Part shown: piece after piece, positions 54,027 to 63,629 of the stretch
How positions within the stretch are numbered: the stretch's first letter is position 1
Layout of the letters: each line of letters begins with the position of its first letter
Assembly: GCA_027924585.1 (NCBI GenBank)
Contig: BSBM01000712.1
Location: 3,358,001 to 3,422,000, forward strand
Length of the DNA stretch: 64,000 nt
Direction: 5' to 3'
Source: Larix kaempferi
Lineage: Eukaryota; Streptophyta; Pinopsida; Pinales; Pinaceae
Translations under genes and position numbers: made by a program
Notes under the pieces: generated by a model
The model's database searches: none
The model's input: the letters and a program-made list of their open reading frames with translations, nothing else
What the model was told of the DNA's origin: nothing

Positions 54027-55316
54027 TAATTTGCTGTCTAAAAATGTATATACTTATTCGCTGTTGTAAATAATTTGTATCTTTGTATATAAACTAGCAA
54101 ATTGTATACGAATCAAATTTCTGTCAAAGTCAAATATTTCAGATTGTTAAAATTTATGTATATAACCAGTCTTAGACAGAAATATGTAATTAACAACTGT
54201 AATTAGTATAAATAAATAAGATCAGTTTACTCATCAGTCTTTAAAATTTTGATTTAGACTGAAATCTTTTAAAATTTGTTCAGATTGATCAAAATTTCTT
54301 GAATTTGTAAAAAACCTTCGTTATTTCTATTTATAAGTGTTTCTCGGATTTTCTTTCATCTGGTTATTTTCTTAAATAAGGATAGTTTATTATATATCTT
54401 TTTCGAAGCTTGTACTTTTGAAAAATCTTTATAGATTTCTATCATCAGTTTTAGAAAACTTTTGTCATTTGAGAACTGTCTAGCATCTGTTCCAGTCAAT
54501 AAGAAGTTAAAGTGAGAGACGGAAGGTCTCAGTAATGAGTCGGTCTGATCAGAATCATGAATATCACTGGTATGACATTATTAGGAAACTAGTAATGGCT
54601 TTTGGTCTTGAAACCAAAAGATAAGGGGTCTCATCACGAGCCAGCTGATTCATTTTCTGGTGATATTGATGACTGACATTACCATTTGGTTACCATGCTA
54701 GGTAATGATCTCTCATTTTAGTTAAAAGAAAAATAATGAAAATCGTAATAAAACACAACTTTTGCCTGAAGAATAGGAGGTCTCAGTAATGAGCCGGCCT
54801 AATCATGATCATCAGTGTTGCCTGGAATAACTTCATTTCTGATCACCAGGGTGATGGCTTTTGATTTTAAATTAAAAGACATGAGATCTCATCACGAGTC
54901 GGCCTGCTTATTTCAGACAACTCTCGTGAATGATACTATCACATTGGGACACCAAACCCAGATAGTAGTCTTCAGACAGAATTATTATTTTAAAAGAACA
55001 ACAAAAGCAAGAAACAAGAAAATTACTATGCCATGGAACAGGTTCTAGATAGTTTTCAGAGGAACAGTATTCGATGCTGATGGTAAGATCATCTTTACTA
55101 AGAAGTACTGGTTTCGATGAAGATATTTGTAAGCCTATCTCTAATCAAATGTTTGTTTCAAAAGATGAAATATTTCTGAGTTATACTTATGAATCTGAAT
55201 AAATAAAGGTTTGACATGAATAAAGGATTTTGATTATTTTTAACAGATTTCTAAGATTTCGTTTTGATCATCTTGTTTTAAGCAGAGATAACTGGTTCAC
55301 CCAGGTCATCGCCATT
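54027..55316 (+). other. C 3' region between pol and LTR
   Basis: 1.3 kb, non-coding. It contains an imperfect duplication with a spacing of about 255 bp (54524-54775 and 54779-55000): the motif GGTCTCAGTAATGAG at 54524 and 54779 alternates with TCTCATCACGAG near 54629 and 54893. No canonical polypurine tract lies next to the LTR; the last bases are CACCCAGGTCATCGCCATT. The open stretch 54815-55048 is not supported as a gene. Confidence 0.7.
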
Positions 55317-55405
55317 TGTTGGCAGCCAGCAACAACCTCTTCATTTATTGACAAAATGAAGAGAGATCAGCTCTTTATGTGATTTATCAATTCAAAAATT
55401 ATGTT

Positions 55406-55442
55406 AGAGTACCTTCAGAATCTTTGATTCTGAAGGTACTCT
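55406..55442 (+). repeat. 37-nt perfect hairpin, C 3' LTR copy
   Basis: Same 17-bp arms and TTT loop as 43849-43885. Confidence 0.9.
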
Positions 55443-56381
55443 TAATCAAAGGAAAGTAATTTAATGATGCTAGAGCTGATAGGAACTTGATCATAAAACT
55501 TGGCTTTTAAACGAATATCAGACAAGTTTCATAAATTCTCATTAAAGCTATTGAAAACATAAAAATGAATTTATGTGACTTATAGGATTTGTGCCAAGAG
55601 AAATTTCATAAAACACGTTGTATATTAAATAGGGTATTATTAGTCCTAAGACTAAGAGAAATTTTGAAAGTTAATATCATAAGGAATACCCTATTATGAA
55701 CTTTGTAAATATCATAGTTAATGGATAGATAAGGTTTGTATAGGAAACTTTTTGCGTATGATAAATACCCTATATGATGGTATAATGTGTCAATAGGATG
55801 TTTAAAGGTTTTTAAACTTAGTGTTGTACATATATATACAGCTTTGTACATATCCCTAGAATAAACATTAAGCTAGCCATTTGATTAATGCCTCCTTAAC
55901 ATTAAAATGCGATTTATTACTCTTCATACCACTACGTAACATGATAACACAGGGATGATTGTTTGATGAACTGGCCATGCAATAAACCAATGGTTAAATC
56001 AATAAACGTTTTGGATTGATGAGCTGGTATGAAAACGTGGCTTTCACCCCTTGACAGAATCGACAGTTGTATGCATTTGGTAAAATCGTGTTGACAGTGT
56101 TAATTGCTAACAGTCATTTCAAACTACGCCATTGTACCTATTAATTATGAACCACTGTCAATAATCAATGATCGTAATGATGATTCTATCAGTCTTAGTA
56201 TCGCTGGTTCGCCAAGTTAAGTGGTTATCACTAACAGGCATGGTCAAACGTAGATAAATTGGTGTAAATCATGGTGTAGTGTGAAAGTTGTAACATTTAT
56301 CACTGCTCGAAATCCCGCTAAAATGGTAGGTTCAGAGATTTGATTTCTGATTAGATTTGAAGCATGTGAAGATTATCTATC

Positions 56382-57959
56382 ATGTCGTGTGTATGGATAC
56401 CTATTCCCTCTGTTTTCACTTTCCCTTTCATTTCGCGACCAAGCCCAGAAAGTGCTGGAGAAACCATGTCTCCTCTGAATCGTTTTGAGATCTCAGGGTT
56501 TGAAATTATTGAAGCCAACCAGGAAGTTGCCAAGAGATTTGAGAAAATGGGATGGACACATTTCTTTCGAAGCTTTGATGGTCACCATACGGAGATTACT
56601 AAGATGTTTGCAATGAGTTTTAAAGATGACAGGGTGCGAATTGGGGGTTTCGAATTTGTTATCAATGAAGACAAGATTGCTGAAGCCACGAAACTTCCCC
56701 AAGTGGGAGAACGCTGGTTTAAGGGCACTATGGTTGACAAGAAGAAGTGTTTGGCTTTGTTAATGCCTTTACCAGATAAAACGAAGCTGAGGATAGGCGT
56801 ACCTGTAAAATTTCTAAAGCCCGAATGGAGAGCTTACTATGAAATCTTAGTAAGGTACGTAACCTGTTGTGAACGCTTTTCCAATCTGCACTTGTATCAT
56901 TTACGGTTGTTGTTAGCAGTAAAGGGTTGTAAACTTAATTTTCCCTTCTATCTTTGGCAAAGCCTTAAGAAAATGTCACAGTCTGTAAGGAATTTCAATA
57001 ACCCTGACAATAGTTTGTGTCATCATGGATTAATAAAAATTTTACTGCAATTCCAATTATCTGCAAAAGGTCTGTCTTGGGATAAATTTCTAGTTGATTG
57101 TCAATTGGGGCCAACACAGTATTGGCCTAATCCATCTCCTCGAACTCGTAGAAGACGAAAAGTCATAAATCCTGAGGTTAATAGCTCAGAGGTTAAGGAA
57201 CCAGAGGTCGTAAAGATGCCCATAGATGATGAGATAAATGAAGATGCTGATAGGGTTTCAGTTCCCTGCGATTCTAGGGAAATATTAGAAGAACCCGAAC
57301 CTGGTAAGAATGATGGCAACCCTGCAAAATTAAAAGAAGGCTCAGCCAAAGACAAAATTGTTAAACCTGATGAATGTGATGAAAATTCTATGCATAAGTT
57401 GAACCATTTGGCTCAGGTTTGTTATGACAAGGAAGGGTTGAATTTTAAAAACTTATCATTTTCGCGTAGAGTCACTAGGAGCATGCATAATCTCCATTCA
57501 ATTCCAGGATATAGGTCTGATCCACAGACTTCCAAATTGACAGCTACTGAACCTACAGTTGTAAATATTGAGGATGATATTCCGATGTCTGTCCCTAACA
57601 CAATGGATGTAGGGAATTCTGCTACTGCGCAGGGAAGTGATGTGCAATCAGGTGAGGTCGAGGGCAATCAACCAGAAATAAACGCTAACACTGTAGAACT
57701 TGAACCATTACACAATCATCATTGTGACAGTCCTCGTTCTCCTCATGTAGCTAGAGAAGGCGAAACTCTGCAACAGGTATTAGGAAATATTTATCAAGAT
57801 AAAATCACAGAGTCCAGAGGAAAGCGTAAACAGTGTCTATTACGTACAGCCTTATTGGAAGAAGAAAACAAAACTTTCAGGAAAGAATTGTTAGAATGGA
57901 TTGACAGGTGGAAAAAGGCCAACATGAAGAAGAATCAACTCAAGAAATCCAGGAAATAA
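56382..57959 (+). CDS. LTR-encoded protein of C, 3' copy (525 aa, truncated)
   Basis: Same protein as 44825-46498. A TCA-to-TAA change ends it at 57957, and a one-base insertion near 58040 would have shifted the tail anyway. I counted about 29 base differences between the copies over the frame, roughly 20 of them changing the protein. This is what neutral drift after insertion would give, so neither copy shows constraint since C landed. Confidence 0.6.
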   Translation: MSCVWIPIPSVFTFPFISRPSPESAGETMSPLNRFEISGFEIIEANQEVAKRFEKMGWTHFFRSFDGHHTEITKMFAMSFKDDRVRIGGFEFVINEDKIAEATKLPQVGERWFKGTMVDKKKCLALLMPLPDKTKLRIGVPVKFLKPEWRAYYEILVRYVTCCERFSNLHLYHLRLLLAVKGCKLNFPFYLWQSLKKMSQSVRNFNNPDNSLCHHGLIKILLQFQLSAKGLSWDKFLVDCQLGPTQYWPNPSPRTRRRRKVINPEVNSSEVKEPEVVKMPIDDEINEDADRVSVPCDSREILEEPEPGKNDGNPAKLKEGSAKDKIVKPDECDENSMHKLNHLAQVCYDKEGLNFKNLSFSRRVTRSMHNLHSIPGYRSDPQTSKLTATEPTVVNIEDDIPMSVPNTMDVGNSATAQGSDVQSGEVEGNQPEINANTVELEPLHNHHCDSPRSPHVAREGETLQQVLGNIYQDKITESRGKRKQCLLRTALLEEENKTFRKELLEWIDRWKKANMKKNQLKKSRK

Positions 57960-58132
57960 ATATTAAATACGAATAAGCTTTTATTGGAACGAATTGAAAA
58001 ACAAAATGTTAAAATTATCAGGTTGAAGGCTAAATTAGCTGAAGCTAGAAGAGTAGTCGCTCTTCATAATGAGGCTTAATAGTTTTCTCTTCTCTTATGT
58101 CACAGTATAACAAGTAAGGGTTATTTCGATTT

Positions 58133-58169
58133 TGCATGCCTGTAAAATCGCAGATTTAACAGGCATGCA
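58133..58169 (+). repeat. 37-nt hairpin downstream of LTR gene, 3' copy
   Basis: TGCATGCCTGT pairs perfectly with ACAGGCATGCA, then AAATC with GATTT around a GCA loop. Confidence 0.85.
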
Positions 58170-59450
58170 TTTATAATTTTTAAATATTTCTGTTAGACTG
58201 TGTTAAATTGATTTTAATATAATGCATTGATTGAATTTAATGCAGGAAGTTTTATCACCTCCTTCTTCCAAGAATACAGGACGTGGTTGATGCGATGGCA
58301 TGGAGATGTAGCTGATTTGTTACAAGCTGGAGTTTTGTGAATGGGCAAGAACTTTCTGAGATACCTCGACTCAGGCCAGTCGATTTTTTTTAGTAGTAGG
58401 TGTAATTAGATGCCCTTTTGGTTAAATAAGTTCCTATAATGTTGCATGCAACATTTATAGCAAAACTGACTCTCAGTAGTATATAAATGGAAATTTTTGA
58501 TGAACTGGGGGTGGATGGAGTGGTGAAGAAAACTTATTGAAATATATTTTGTTAACTAGTACTACATCGAACTTGAAGCTGAAGCTTTCATGTGGATGAT
58601 ACTTGATATCTACGAATGATACTGTGACTGGTATTCATTTTTGGATTTATATATATATACATATATTTATGTTTGTTATCTTTTGTCTATACATGAACTC
58701 TGTGTGCTGTGACACATTGACGTTTAAATAGTTTATCACTTTATCATCTCAGGTTAGTTTATTGAGTAAATATTTCATTATGGTTTTGTTTATTAGTGTG
58801 TTCGCTATAAACATCAGTTTTAATGATATACTTTTCTGTTTATGTAAAATTCCATTTGTATGTTAACGGTGAATTTTAAATGAGCATTATTTCAAATTCA
58901 AATGACTATCTTGATAGTTAATTATTAATCAGTTTTGAAAGTGAAATTTCACTGTGTATGTAGAGGTTAAATCTCATTTCTATTATTACTTAGCAGAATT
59001 ACTTTCGTTATGATTTAAATATGTTTATTTGGAGCATACTTCAGTTTTCTGTTATTGATTAATAATTAATATAGTTTTTAAATTTTCTCTCAGTTGAGAT
59101 AGAGTTAAATAGGATAGATAGATTAATTAGTTTTAAAGTTTATTTTTATTAGCACTGTTAAATCATTCTGCATACTATAAGTAAGTTTTCATATTTAGAA
59201 AATTTCCCAAAAAAAATCGAAGTCTTTCCTTACGAAAGCAATCTTAGGACATTTGTAGATATTTAGGTAGGATAGATATTAGAATAAGGTAGATTTTGTT
59301 GGTTTTAAGTTCTCCTTGAGAGACAAACTAGCTGGTAGCAGGACCATAACCTGCGAGGTTTTGTTAAACCAAACATACCGGACGCTGCTCTAAGCTGATT
59401 GTGTGGACAAAACCTCCTTATTGGCTCTGATTCATAAAATCAGGCCAATA

Positions 59451-59800
59451 GGTCCTAAATGCACGGTGGAGGATTAAGTCATCCTTGGACGTGATCCTAA
59501 ATGCACGGTGGAGGATTAAGTCATCCTTGGACGTGGTCCCAAATGCACGGTGGATGATTAAGTCATCCTTGGACGTGGTCCTAAATGCACGGTGGAGGAT
59601 TAAGTCATCCTTGGACGTGGTCCTAAATGTACGGTGGAGGATTAAGTCATCCTTGGACATGGTCCTAAATGTACGGTGGAGGATTAAGTCATCCTTGGAC
59701 ATGGTCCTAAATGTATGGTGGAGGATTAAGTCATCCTTGGACGTGGTCCTAAATGAACGGTTGAGGATTAAGTCATCCTTGGACGGTGTCGTAAAGGTAC
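59451..59800 (+). repeat. 43-bp minisatellite in B, right half (after C)
   Basis: Resumes with GGTCCTAAATGCACGG; about eight units, many shortened to 41-42 bp (GTGGTCC instead of GTAGGTCC). The open frames on both strands (59418-59805) are produced by the repeat. Confidence 0.92.
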
Positions 59801-59999
59801 GATAAGGATTTGATCATCCTTGGACTTTGGTCCTGTAAACTGAGTCGTAGACATGTGGTATCCGAGAACATGATAGGACTGGATCGTCCCTGGACTTCGG
59901 TTCAAAAGGTACATGATAGGACTGGATCGTCCCTGGACTTTGGTTCAAAAGGTACATGACTGGTTTGCATCATCCTTGGACATAGAGAACTGGATTTAT
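59801..59999 (+). repeat. Degenerate GGACTGGATCGTCC repeats in B
   Basis: Two and a half units of roughly 45 bp with GATAGGACTGGATCGTCCC + TGGACTT, related to the 85-bp type. Confidence 0.7.
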
Positions 60000-60245
60000 C
60001 GTGTGATGATGATGCTGATGATCGTATGATGACAATGCTGATGATCATATGATGACGATGCTGATGATCGTGTGATGACGATGCTGATGATCGTGTGATG
60101 ATGATGCTGATGATCATGTGATGATGATGTTGATTGTGATGCTGATGATCGTGTGATGACGATGTTGATCGTGATGTTGATGATCGTGTGATGAGGATGC
60201 TGTTGATCGTGTGTTGATGATGCTGATGATTGAGTACTATCAACT
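60000..60245 (+). repeat. GAT-rich 26-bp array in B
   Basis: About nine units built on GATGATCGTGTGATGACGAT, the same array as 5998-6115 in A. Confidence 0.85.
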
Positions 60246-60398
60246 CTGATGATGTTGATGTTCCAGTATTGAAGATGTTCCAGTAACTGGTTGAGTTACT
60301 GATGATGTTGAGAAAGCTTCCAATGATTTATAGATGTATCATGTATGATGTTGATGACTCCTTGCTCATGCAGATGCTGTTATAATATCCTTCTCGTT

Positions 60399-60407
60399 AA
60401 GGGGGAG
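60399..60407 (+). other. Polypurine tract of B
   Basis: AAGGGGGAG immediately before the 3' LTR, in the same TCTCGTTAAGGGGGAG context as in A. Confidence 0.85.
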
Positions 60408-61013
60408 TGTTGAGATATTGTAACTTCAAATAATATTATAATTGTACTTTATTATTCCGGAGATGTTTCATTCCTCCGTAAAGATCTTATTGTATATCCA
60501 GAGATGATTATTCCTCTGTCAGAATGTGGTAACTTGGGTTATTAGACTTCCCTAGTGGAGGTCGGCCCTTTATGTGTTATGTGGGTCAAAGGGTTATTAG
60601 ACCACCCTAGAGGGGTCGGCCCAGTCAGTTGTAGTGGGGTATTTAACCCATTGGTTAAATACGAGCCTACGTGTACTTGTGTAAAAGATGTGTCAGAGTA
60701 GTGTATAAATAGAGGAGGTGTGTTCCTCATTTGACACACACTCACTCACTTGAGGATAGCGCATTTGTGGAGAAGAGGTCTGCTATTGTGGAGTAGGAGA
60801 TCATGTCTCAGGGTTTCATCTTTGTATATTGCTGGTCATCTATATTGAGGAAGCTTTGCTGGGTTTTCTACCCCATGAGGGTTTCCCAGGATAAATCTCT
60901 ATCTCTTGTGTTTATGCTATGCTTGTTGTTTCTTCAGTGATCCTGTATATGCTATTATTGTGAAATGGAATGTAATGCTACTATTTTCTGTCTTAGCATA
61001 TTAAATCTTAACA
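60408..61013 (+). repeat. 3' LTR of B
   Basis: 606 bp, TGTTGAGA..TCTTAACA, with TATA box at 60704-60712. Followed by TSD GTTAG. Confidence 0.93.
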
Positions 61014-61386
61014 GTTAGGAACCCATGTCAACCCTTCTCTTTACTTTGTGAGTATATTTTTGTTGAACACATATGCTTTGTAAGTCGTCCAGTAGTATTT
61101 GTTGATCCATAGTTTGTATTATTGTTGTTGGACGCATATGCTTTGTAACTCGTCTCGTAGTATTTGTTGATCCATAGTTGGTACTGGCCCATGTTTTGAC
61201 CCATAGTATTGGCGCCTAGACTTAGTATATAAGTTTGTGTTGAGGGTAATGAAGGCACCGTGAGGTTATTTGTATTGAGTTTACTCAAAGGAGGTTGCCC
61301 CCTTGAAGTGGCTTGGGATCAATAAAAATATTCTATGATCTCATATATTGTGCATTATATCAATTAATTGTTGCAGGTTCATCACA
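61014..61386 (+). repeat. 3' LTR of D (main part; first bases at 37735-37740)
   Basis: Starts with the B target duplicate GTTAG and ends GGTTCATCACA. Relative to the 5' LTR it contains a tandem duplication of about 65 bp (around 61060-61190, units with CATATGCTTTGTAA and AGTATTTGTTGATCCATAG). TATATAAG at 61226-61233. Confidence 0.88.
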
Positions 61387-61633
61387 TTAGTGAAGGACGC
61401 CCGCTAGGATCTTAACATCCCACCACGCTCCACAGTCCAGAATCTGGGCTGGATGAGCGCCCGTATGGTGGTGTGCCCATTGAGCCGTACGAGCCCTGGG
61501 TGAACACTGCAATGCTGACATTTCCACCTACTCTGTGACTCGAACTTGGGTGGAGGCTTTGATACCAAACGATATGAACCATTACACCAAAACCCCGAGG
61601 TTTTAGTGAAGGCCTCCCACTAGGATCTTAACA
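61387..61633 (-). mobile_element. SINE-like insert with tRNA-type Pol III promoter
   Basis: Read on the minus strand it opens near 61590 with TTGGTGTAATGGTTCATATC (A-box-like) and 30-40 bases on has AAGTTCGAGTC (B box, about 61537-61547), the layout of tRNA-derived plant SINE heads. The body contains no gene. It lies between the end of the D 3' LTR and the TATTG target duplicate, flanked by 31-bp imperfect repeats (61387-61417 and 61603-61633, both ending AGGATCTTAACA). These are either long target duplicates or SINE tails from a partial dimer. Confidence 0.6.
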
Positions 61634-62010
61634 TATTGGTACAGAAGAACACCCGAGGATGATTGTAATTGGAGACTATTGGGATCAGGAGACAATCATG
61701 CAGGTTGTGTATCTTTTCAAGGAATATGAAGATATATTTCCTAAAAAAAATATAATATGAAGGGAATTGCACATTCACTATGGGAGATGAAAATTCAACT
61801 AAAAACATATGCAAATCCCATGACAAAGATACCATATAGATTAAACCCAAAATATAAGGAAAATGTGCACTAGGAACTAGATAAAATGCTAGAAGTAGGG
61901 ATTATTGTACTAGTGGAAGAGTCTAATTGGGTTAGTCCCATGTTGGTTTCGTATAAGAAGATAGATGAAATAAGGATTTTTGTAGACTTATGGATTTGAA
62001 TGCTTCATGC
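61634..62010 (+). pseudogene. E pre-RT linker and RT N-terminus
   Basis: Resumes E after D: IVIGDYWDQETIMQVV (about 61657-61705), KEYEDIFPKK, then shifted frames giving a PYRLNPKYKENV-like stretch (61825-61875), MLEVGIIVLVEESNWVSPM and RIFVDL. This covers RT up to its second motif only; the palm with YxDD and all of RNase H are deleted. Confidence 0.75.
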
Positions 62011-62990
62011 CTACAGTTTGGAAACAATATTTTTGGCCGGGGACGAAGAAAAATATTGCTGAATATATTTCAAGATGTATGAAATGTAAACGAGTGATAA
62101 AATGAGCATCAATACCCAGTGATTTTTTTTCATCCTTTTCCAATTCCGAAATGGAAATGGGAAATAATTTCCATGGATTTTAGTATAGGTTTTCCAATGA
62201 CTATGAAACAATATGATTCTATCATGGTTGTGGTGGATAAATTGTCAAAATAAATACACTTTATACCAATTAAATCCACATATAAAATAGATTCCACTGC
62301 AAATATTTTCATGAAGGGAATTTTTGGATTGCATGGATTTCCTAAGGCAATAATTTTATACAAGGATACCAAATTTACTTGAAATTTCTAGAAAAGTATT
62401 TTCACAAATTTGGTCACATAGTTGAACTTTAGCACTCCCTACCATCCACAAATCGATGGAGAAACATAAAGAGTAAATAAGGTTCTTGAGGACATGCTTC
62501 GCATGTATGTGATGGACAAAGCATCTGAGTGGTAAGATTATATACACTTGGTAGAGTTTGCATATAACAATGAAAAACAAGCTTCATTGGACATGAGTCC
62601 ATTTGAAGCTTTGTATGGAATAAAGTACAGGACACCAATGACATGAGATAATCTAGTAAACAAAATTGTACTTGGGATAGAATTACTTAAGGAAATGGAA
62701 AAGGAGGTTCAAAAAATTAGGCAGAATTTAAAGGCAACCCAAGATAGACAAAAAAGATATGTGGATGAGAATATAATGCATAGAGAATTCACTGTTCAGG
62801 ATCATGTCTACCTTAGAGTGAGGCCAAGGAAGAGTTCATTGAAGCTTGGAAGTTCTTCCAAGTTGCCTCCAAGATATTGTGTTCCATTTGAAGTGCTTAA
62901 AAGGATAGGACCAATTGCATATAGAATTGAATTTCCCATTAACACTAGAGCTCATCATGTTTTTTATGCTTATTTGCTTTAGAAATATGC
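62011..62990 (+). pseudogene. E integrase
   Basis: Begins abruptly with FWPGTKKNIAEYISRCMKCKR (about 62028-62090), the integrase zinc finger end. Then HGFPKAI, STPYHPQIDGET (about 62430-62465) with a TAA at the catalytic Glu position, EFAYNNEKQASLDMSPFEAL, and an open C-terminal part at 62695-62980 (HVYLRVRPRKSSLKLG, PPRYCVPFEVLKRIGPIAYR). Several stops and shifts. Confidence 0.82.
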
Positions 62991-63239
62991 ACATGATCCT
63001 AACCATGTGATTGATTGGGATGTGATTCAAGTGGAACCCAATGGATATTTCCAAACCCAGCCACTATGCATCCTAAATAGGAAGGTAGCATTGCTTTGAA
63101 GCCGAGCTATTGGACAGGTAACGGTGCAATGGAAGCACTTTGGTCCCGATGAGGCTATCTGGAAGTTGGATGATTCCATGAAAGAGGCATACCCATTTTT
63201 GTTTTCATTTTGAGGAAACACTGAGGATGGTGTTATTCC
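62991..63239 (+). pseudogene. E chromodomain
   Basis: HDPNHVIDWDVIQVEPNG (about 62992-63045) leads into RAIGQVTVQWKHFGPDEAIW (about 63104-63165), a chromodomain of the kind at the pol end of chromoviruses. A stop near 63099 splits it. Confidence 0.8.
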
Positions 63240-63252
63240 AAGGGGGAGGGGA
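63240..63252 (+). other. Polypurine tract of E
   Basis: AAGGGGGAGGGGA just before TGTAATACCC. Confidence 0.8.
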
Positions 63253-63253
63253 T

Positions 63254-63629
63254 TGTAATACCCACAATTTTGACTTGGATTGTATTTAATCAAATTTATG
63301 TAAATGATGTAAATATGCTAGTATGGATTCCTAGCGTGAAGCTCAAGGCCAAGGCATGACTAGTGAATGGTAAGGCATGTATGATGTATATATGTTTATT
63401 TGGACCACATGGTTGGATTATCATGCCAATTCAAAATATATGTAAATATTATGTTGGAAAATAATAAAATGGTATAAGATCGTTGTGTAAAGTGCACTAG
63501 AGGGGCTATGATTCCACTGGAGGGAAAGAGGACAGGGAGACTATGGGAAACTAAATCCTATGTTGCCAAGTGTTAACCTTATAAATCATCTAAAATTTTC
63601 CATGTACCTTAAATGAGCCAATTACTTTC
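63254..63629 (+). repeat. 3' LTR of E, partial
   Basis: Starts TGTAATACCCAC directly after the purine tract. The visible part is 376 bp and is cut or followed by H. No partner LTR is in the window. Confidence 0.65.

Larger units (their letters stand above)
43760..59450 (+). mobile_element. Element C: 15.7-kb Tat-like gypsy element with gene-bearing LTRs
   Basis: LTRs of 4136 and 4134 bp (TGTTGG..CCAACA/CCAATA) with perfect TSD GGTCC inside the 43-bp array of B. Primer site TGGCGCTAGAAGG, a single gag-pol frame of about 2030 codons with six stop codons and no frameshift, a 1.3-kb 3' region, and an LTR-encoded frame in each LTR. Domain order is gag, protease, RNase H-like, RT, RNase H, integrase. 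It is the youngest level of the D-B-C branch by position. Confidence 0.93.
55317..59450 (+). repeat. 3' LTR of C
   Basis: 4134 bp, colinear with 43760-47895, ending CCAATA. Differences are in the range of one to two percent by eye, mostly single-base changes. Confidence 0.93.
37741..61013 (+). mobile_element. Element B: copia-type non-autonomous retrotransposon carrying C
   Basis: LTRs at 37741-38346 and 60408-61013 (606 bp each), TSD GTTAG at 37736-37740 and 61014-61018. It landed in the first six bases of the D 3' LTR. Without C it is about 7.6 kb: leader, RT tail plus RNase H, minisatellites, purine tract. It shares its layout with A. Confidence 0.92.
8860..61386 (+). mobile_element. Element D: Ty3/gypsy chromovirus carrying three insertions
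   Basis: 5' LTR at 8860, primer site at 9172, gag, protease, RT, RNase H, integrase, chromodomain, polypurine tract, and a 3' LTR ending at 61386. TSD TATTG at 8855-8859 and 61634-61638. Subtracting F1, F2, B (with C) and their TSDs leaves about 5.9 kb, the normal size for a chromovirus. Stops of all three kinds and several frameshifts make it an old copy that cannot make its proteins. Confidence 0.88.
6919..63629 (+). mobile_element. Element E: outermost decayed chromovirus, split by D
   Basis: Two parts of one Ty3/gypsy element flank D. The left part carries protease-like and gag-like segments and breaks off in the linker before RT. The right part resumes in the same linker at 61634. The TSD TATTG is at 8855-8859 and again at 61634-61638. 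An integrase, a chromodomain, a polypurine tract and the start of a TGTAATACCC-type 3' LTR follow. The 5' LTR and leader are not in view, probably because A or sequence further left removed or displaced them. Confidence 0.7.

Noticed and set aside
43760-59450. Endogenous pararetrovirus or retrovirus-like identity for C
   Set aside because: No movement, coat or envelope-type protein; LTRs, TSD, integrase and domain content are those of a Tat-like retrotransposon. The LTR gene shows no envelope features.
59418-59805. Open frames across the 43-bp array
   Set aside because: Same reason: repeat-driven openness on both strands.
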